This document shows, one piece after another, positions 6,605 through 9,692 of a stretch of 9,692 nt of DNA. The translations under genes were made by a program, and so were the position numbers. The stretch lies in the NCBI GenBank assembly GCA_036560485.1, contig DATBRC010000003.1, forward strand, positions 1-9,692, read 5' to 3'. Within the stretch, counting starts at the first letter, position 1; each line of letters opens with the position of its first letter. The notes under the pieces were generated by a model. That model saw nothing but the letters and a program-made list of their open reading frames with translations. It ran no database searches and was not told where the DNA came from. The DNA is from DATBRC01 sp036560485. GTDB lineage: Bacteria > Pseudomonadota > Gammaproteobacteria > Burkholderiales > Burkholderiaceae_D.

Positions 6605-6678
6605 AAAAATCACAATTCCACACCTTACTTATCCAGTCGCGTGGGATTTTGGCAACGGATTCGCAAATTACTTAGTGG

Positions 6679-6695
6679 AAAGTGCTTTACACTTT
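6679..6695. repeat. Short operator-like inverted repeat over the candidate pilM -35
   Basis: AAAGTG (6679-6684) and CACTTT (6690-6695) are perfect 6-base arms separated by CTTTA. The element covers the TTTACA proposed as the pilM -35 box, so a protein bound here would compete with or contact RNA polymerase. It is short enough to be a chance match. Confidence 0.35.
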
Positions 6696-6715
6696 TAGAG
6701 GCTTATTGCTACGAT
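6686..6715 (+). promoter_or_regulatory. Candidate sigma-70 promoter of the pilMNOP operon
   Basis: TTTACA (6686-6691) and TACGAT (6710-6715) lie 18 bases apart, with TGC directly before the -10 hexamer (an extended -10). Transcription would begin near 6722 and leave a leader of about 135 bases before pilM. Recognised by eye only. Confidence 0.4.
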
Positions 6716-6790
6716 TTAATGTAACGTTTGATAAGTGTCACCTAAACACAGGTTTTTAAACGAAATTTTTTGCGCGCAATCATCTTATTC

Positions 6791-6813
6791 GCCTATTTGG
6801 CAATTAAATAGGC
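6791..6813 (+). other. Hairpin in the putative pilM 5' leader
   Basis: GCCTATTT (6791-6798) and AAATAGGC (6806-6813) are perfect 8-base complementary arms around a 7-base loop. No U-run follows, so it is not a standard terminator. It could stabilise or regulate the leader RNA, or be a protein-binding palindrome in DNA. Confidence 0.45.
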
Positions 6814-6856
6814 AGTAGGTTCACACGAAAAACGACGTTTTCGGGGAGAACTGGCC

Positions 6857-7936
6857 TTGGCTTTAGATCTTGGATCACTATTTGGTAGTAAACATCCGCC
6901 CTTGGTGGGTTTGGATATCAGCACGTCCGGCGTGAAACTCGTTGAACTGTCTGAAGCCGGTAAGAATGAATTGCGACTTGAATGTTTTGCATCCGAGCCC
7001 TTGCCGCGTGGTGCCGTCGTGGATGGCAATATCGAAAACATTGAACAGGTGTCAGAGGCTGTGCGCCGTGTGTGGAAGAAAAGTGGGACGCGTGCCAAGT
7101 ATGTTGCTTTGGGAATGCCGCCTGCTTCCGTCATCACCAAAAAAATTATTCTCCCTGGTGGTCTGACGGAAGAAGAATTGGAAATTCAAGTGGAGACCGA
7201 GGCGAGTCAGTACATTCCTTTCGCACTGGATGAAGTTAGTTTGGATTTTGACGTCATCGGTACCGCATCCAGTTCACCGGAGGATGTGGAAGTCATGTTG
7301 GCAGCCACCCGTAAAGAAAAAGTGGAAGACCGCATTGCTGTCGCGGAAGCCGCAGGTTTGAAGCCAACGGTAATGGATATTGAATCCTATGCGGCACGTG
7401 CTGCAATTGACCGATTGACTGCGCAATTACCTAAAGAAGGACAAGGGCAGATCGTTGCCTTGTTCCAAATTGGATCTCAAGTCACACATATATCAGTGCT
7501 GCTGGATGGACAGTCGATTTACGAGCGCGAACAACCATTTGGTGGCAATCAACTCACACAAGACATTGTGCGATCCTACGGCTTGTCTCAAGAAGAGGCT
7601 GAGCTGAAGAAGCGATCTGGTGAACTGCCGGAAGGCTATGAGCGCGAATTGCTCGAGCCTTTCCTGGAAAATGCTGCATTGGAAGTAACGCGTGCGATTC
7701 AGTTTTTCTTCACGTCGACTCCTTATACGAGGGTTGATCAAATATTCCTGGCGGGTGGCTGCTCTATCATCCCCGGTTTGGTGGATATTGTCGCTAGCCG
7801 TTCCAAGATTTCCACTTCTGTCGTGAGCCCCTTCAAGGGCATGCAACTGGCGTCCAAAGTACGTGAGAAACAATTGCGTCAAGAAGCGCCGGCATATCTA
7901 GTTGCATGTGGCTTGGCGATGCGGAGGTTTGGCTAA
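6857..7936 (+). CDS. pilM: Type IV pilus assembly ATPase-fold protein PilM
   Basis: PilM is the cytoplasmic actin/FtsA-like component of the type IV pilus alignment complex; it binds the N-terminal peptide of PilN and helps couple assembly ATPases to the inner-membrane platform. The 359-residue product has the expected length and order: SLFG at 7-10 and VGLDISTSGVKLVEL (phosphate-1 type) at 17-31. LGMPPASVITKKI follows at 85-97, the phosphate-2 segment ALFQIGSQVTHISVLLDG at 201-218, FLAGGCSIIPGLVD (adenosine-type) at 297-310, and a C-terminal APAYLVACGLAMRRFG. The usual Asp in the phosphate-2 motif is Gln204 here. The start is TTG 6857, supported by a strong GGGGAG ribosome site (6843-6848) eight bases before it and by the family N-terminus. 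The stop overlaps pilN by one base. Confidence 0.97.
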   Translation: MALDLGSLFGSKHPPLVGLDISTSGVKLVELSEAGKNELRLECFASEPLPRGAVVDGNIENIEQVSEAVRRVWKKSGTRAKYVALGMPPASVITKKIILPGGLTEEELEIQVETEASQYIPFALDEVSLDFDVIGTASSSPEDVEVMLAATRKEKVEDRIAVAEAAGLKPTVMDIESYAARAAIDRLTAQLPKEGQGQIVALFQIGSQVTHISVLLDGQSIYEREQPFGGNQLTQDIVRSYGLSQEEAELKKRSGELPEGYERELLEPFLENAALEVTRAIQFFFTSTPYTRVDQIFLAGGCSIIPGLVDIVASRSKISTSVVSPFKGMQLASKVREKQLRQEAPAYLVACGLAMRRFG

Positions 7937-8580
7937 TGATCAGAATTAACCTGCTCCCACATAGAGAAGAAAAACGCAAACAGCGAAAAAATGCATTCTT
8001 CATGATGCTGGCGTTATTTGGAATTGCTGGCGCTGTCATTGTTTTAGCTGTTGGCATTGCAATAGCAAATAAGATTTCGGATCAAAATCAGCGTAACGAT
8101 TTTATCAAGGCAGAGAACACCAAACTTGATAGCCAGATTACCGAAATTGCGGCACTTAAAGATGAAATTGCTGCGCTTAAAGCGCGGCAGCAAGCGGTGG
8201 AAGATTTGCAGGGAGATCGTAATCAACCAGTGTATTTAATGGATGAATTGGTTAAACAGATTCCGGAAGGCGCGTATTTACGTGCGTTCAAGCAAGAAGG
8301 ACAGCGTGTTGCTATTCAAGGTTATGCACAGTCCAATGAGCGCGTCTCGGAATTGTTGCGTAATTTAGGCAATAACTCAGCCTGGCTGGAACGTCCCGAA
8401 TTGATTGAAATACGTTCGGCAGGTGTTGGGCAAGGTAAAGATGCCAAAAGAGTGTTTGATTTTTCCATCAACGTCGCTATCAAGCGGCCACGAGAGAAAG
8501 AAAAAGAGAAAGATCAGCCGACACGTGCAAGTGGAACACCCCCTTCAGCAGCAGTCAACGCTGCGTCAAAGAAACCTTGA
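7936..8580 (+). CDS. pilN: Type IV pilus inner-membrane alignment protein PilN
   Basis: PilN is a bitopic inner-membrane protein that pairs with PilO and links to cytoplasmic PilM. The 214-residue product begins MIRINLLPHREEKR, containing the INLLP-x-R PilM-binding motif at residues 4-10. One membrane helix follows at about 21-45, then a periplasmic coiled coil at about 47-95 with repeated ALK/EIAALK units, and a compact ferredoxin-like domain at about 98-183. The C-terminus (about 184-214) is a charged and Pro/Ala-rich tail. ATG 7936 shares its A with the pilM stop (TAATG) and has a GGAGG site (7923-7927) eight bases upstream inside pilM, implying translational coupling. An in-frame GTG at 7906 would add ten residues before the conserved N-terminus and is rejected. 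Confidence 0.96.
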   Translation: MIRINLLPHREEKRKQRKNAFFMMLALFGIAGAVIVLAVGIAIANKISDQNQRNDFIKAENTKLDSQITEIAALKDEIAALKARQQAVEDLQGDRNQPVYLMDELVKQIPEGAYLRAFKQEGQRVAIQGYAQSNERVSELLRNLGNNSAWLERPELIEIRSAGVGQGKDAKRVFDFSINVAIKRPREKEKEKDQPTRASGTPPSAAVNAASKKP

Positions 8581-8595
8581 GATGAGAGACGCGCA

Positions 8596-9252
8596 ATGGC
8601 AGATTTGAAAAATATCGGCAATGTGTTTGCCGATCAATTTAGAGGTTTAAATGGCCGGCATCCCGGACAGTGGCCGGCGATTCCAAGACTATTTTGTGGC
8701 TTGGGCGTATTGGTTGCAGTGCTGGCAATAGGGTGGTTTTCGTACTGGAATGGACAGCTGGATGAATTGAATCGTGGTGGTGAAGAGGAAGTGAAACTCA
8801 AGGAAGCGTACAAGAGCAAGGTCCAGCAGGCAGTTAATCTTGATGGGCTTCGAAAACAGAAGGAACAGGTTGGAGAATATGTTGCAACCTTGGAAAAACA
8901 ATTGCCAAGCAAAGCGGAGATGGATGCACTCTTGTCAGATATTAACCAAGCCGGTGTAGGCCGCGGACTGCAATTTGAATTGTTTAAACCCGGTCAAGTA
9001 GTAGTGAGGGACTATTATGCAGAATTGCCAATTAACATCAAGGTAACCGGGAACTATCATGATGTAGGCGAATTTACCAGCGATATCGCGAATTTGCCGC
9101 GAATTGTAACGCTCAATAATTTGGCCCTTACAACTGGAAAGGATAGGACACTCTCATTGGATGCGGTAGCCAAAACTTTCAGATATCTTGATAAAGGTGA
9201 AGTGGAAGCGCAACGTGACACTGCTAAAAAAGGAAAAGGGGGTAAAAAATGA
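8596..9252 (+). CDS. pilO: Type IV pilus inner-membrane alignment protein PilO
   Basis: PilO heterodimerises with PilN in the inner membrane and contacts PilP, forming the periplasmic bridge from the pilus motor to the secretin. The 218-residue product has a short cytoplasmic N-terminus and a membrane helix at about 32-50 (LFCGLGVLVAVLAIGWFSYW). A coiled coil lies at about 55-102, with the family feature YVATLEKQLPSKAEMDALLSDINQAG at about 95-120. A ferredoxin-like domain at about 125-198 includes YAELPINIKVTGNYHDVGEF, and the end is Lys/Gly-rich. It starts 15 bases after pilN with a modest GAGAGA ribosome site, and its TGA overlaps the pilP ATG by four bases (ATGA). Confidence 0.96.
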   Translation: MADLKNIGNVFADQFRGLNGRHPGQWPAIPRLFCGLGVLVAVLAIGWFSYWNGQLDELNRGGEEEVKLKEAYKSKVQQAVNLDGLRKQKEQVGEYVATLEKQLPSKAEMDALLSDINQAGVGRGLQFELFKPGQVVVRDYYAELPINIKVTGNYHDVGEFTSDIANLPRIVTLNNLALTTGKDRTLSLDAVAKTFRYLDKGEVEAQRDTAKKGKGGKK

Positions 9253-9692
9253 TTGGCCCTCGAATCAGACGTTTAATTTTATGCTCCGTATTATTAGCCG
9301 GGGTGGTTGGCTGTGGCGATGGTGGTGTTCAAGAAGTAAAACAATGGATGGAAGAAACGCGACAGCAAACTAAAGTCTCAATTCCAAAATTGTCAGAGCC
9401 AAAGAAATTTACTCCTTTCGTATATGCCGGCAAGGATAGTATTGATCCGTTTGACCCCAGCAAACTCGCCGTTGCATTTGCAAAATTGCAGTCCAAATCA
9501 ACAAGCGCACTTGCTCCGGATCTGGACCGTAGACGCGAACCTTTGGAAAGTTACCCTTTAGACTCTTTAAAAATGGTGGGGACCTTGCAAAAAACCGGCT
9601 TGAGTTATGCGCTAATACTTGCAGATAAAACCTTGTTCCAGGCAAAAGTCGGTAATTATGTTGGCCAAAACTTCGGCATGATCACCCAGATT
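9249..9692 (+). CDS. pilP: Type IV pilus lipoprotein PilP (3' end outside the window)
   Basis: PilP is the lipid-anchored periplasmic protein that joins PilN/PilO to the outer-membrane secretin PilQ. The visible 148 codons run in frame to the last base with no stop. The N-terminus has two Arg-rich positively charged positions, a hydrophobic segment, and a lipobox VVGC with lipidated Cys at 22. Next come an acidic/Gln helix and the PilP hallmark DPFDP at residues 66-70. The beginning of the PilP beta-sandwich follows: PLDSLKMVGTL, YALILADKTLFQAKVGNYVGQNFG. ATG 9249 overlaps the pilO stop, with a G-rich ribosome site (GGGGG at 9237-9241) just upstream. The family usually has about 170-180 residues, so only a short C-terminal part is missing. 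pilQ is expected immediately downstream. Confidence 0.94.
   Translation, partial: MIGPRIRRLILCSVLLAGVVGCGDGGVQEVKQWMEETRQQTKVSIPKLSEPKKFTPFVYAGKDSIDPFDPSKLAVAFAKLQSKSTSALAPDLDRRREPLESYPLDSLKMVGTLQKTGLSYALILADKTLFQAKVGNYVGQNFGMITQI

Larger units (their letters stand above)
6522..6856. promoter_or_regulatory. Divergent regulatory region between mrcA and pilM
   Basis: 335 bases without a gene. It holds a TATAAT element for mrcA (6558-6563, minus), an inverted repeat just upstream of it (6582-6604), and a sigma54-like GG-N10-GC element pointing to pilM (6649-6665). It also holds an extended -10 candidate promoter for pilM (6686-6715) overlapped by a short inverted repeat (6679-6695), a 10-base palindrome TTGCGCGCAA (6770-6779), and two hairpins in the putative pilM leader (6791-6813 and 6826-6843). 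Short open frames here have no coding character. Confidence 0.7.

Noticed and set aside
6512..6724. Open frame of 70 codons in the mrcA/pilM intergenic region
   Set aside because: No ribosome site, no family resemblance, and it crosses the likely promoter elements.
6770..6779. 10-base palindrome TTGCGCGCAA before pilM as an operator
   Set aside because: Too short and of too common a composition to call a binding site by itself; mentioned only as part of the regulatory region.

Overview
The window looks like a chromosomal segment of a betaproteobacterium, most likely Burkholderiales and perhaps Oxalobacteraceae (a Herminiimonas- or Janthinobacterium-like organism). This is inferred from protein style, moderate GC content and the gene neighbourhood cyaY / lptM-lysA / mrcA / pilMNOP. 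It cannot be confirmed without a database search. Most of the window is conserved core genome. I see no mobile element, CRISPR array, tRNA or rRNA.

Left part (1-1455, + strand): the end of a COG4315-type secreted-repeat lipoprotein gene, then an ECF sigma factor and a membrane-anchored anti-sigma factor, packed with 17-base and 1-base gaps and so probably one operon. The anti-sigma factor lacks the Cys ligands of the usual zinc-binding anti-sigma fold. This module is the least conventional part of the window. Next (1588-2190, +) is a small PlsC-like acyltransferase with its own candidate promoter.

Middle part: lysA (diaminopimelate decarboxylase) and the small lipoprotein gene lptM form a minus-strand operon that converges on the acyltransferase gene. 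lptM is divergent from cyaY (frataxin). cyaY converges on mrcA (class A penicillin-binding protein PBP1a), and the two share a strong hairpin that can act as a bidirectional terminator.

Right part: mrcA (minus) and the type IV pilus assembly operon pilM-pilN-pilO-pilP (plus) diverge from a 335-base regulatory region. That region is rich in inverted repeats and holds a perfect TATAAT for mrcA, a candidate extended -10 promoter and a sigma54-like GG-N10-GC element for pilM, and two hairpins in the pilM leader. The pil genes are tightly coupled (1-base overlap, 15-base gap, 4-base ATGA overlap). pilP runs off the right edge, and pilQ would be expected next.

Functionally the window groups envelope biogenesis: the DAP/lysine branch point (LysA), peptidoglycan polymerisation (PBP1a), an OM lipoprotein linked to LPS transport (LptM), phospholipid acyl transfer, and the inner-membrane alignment complex of the type IV pilus.
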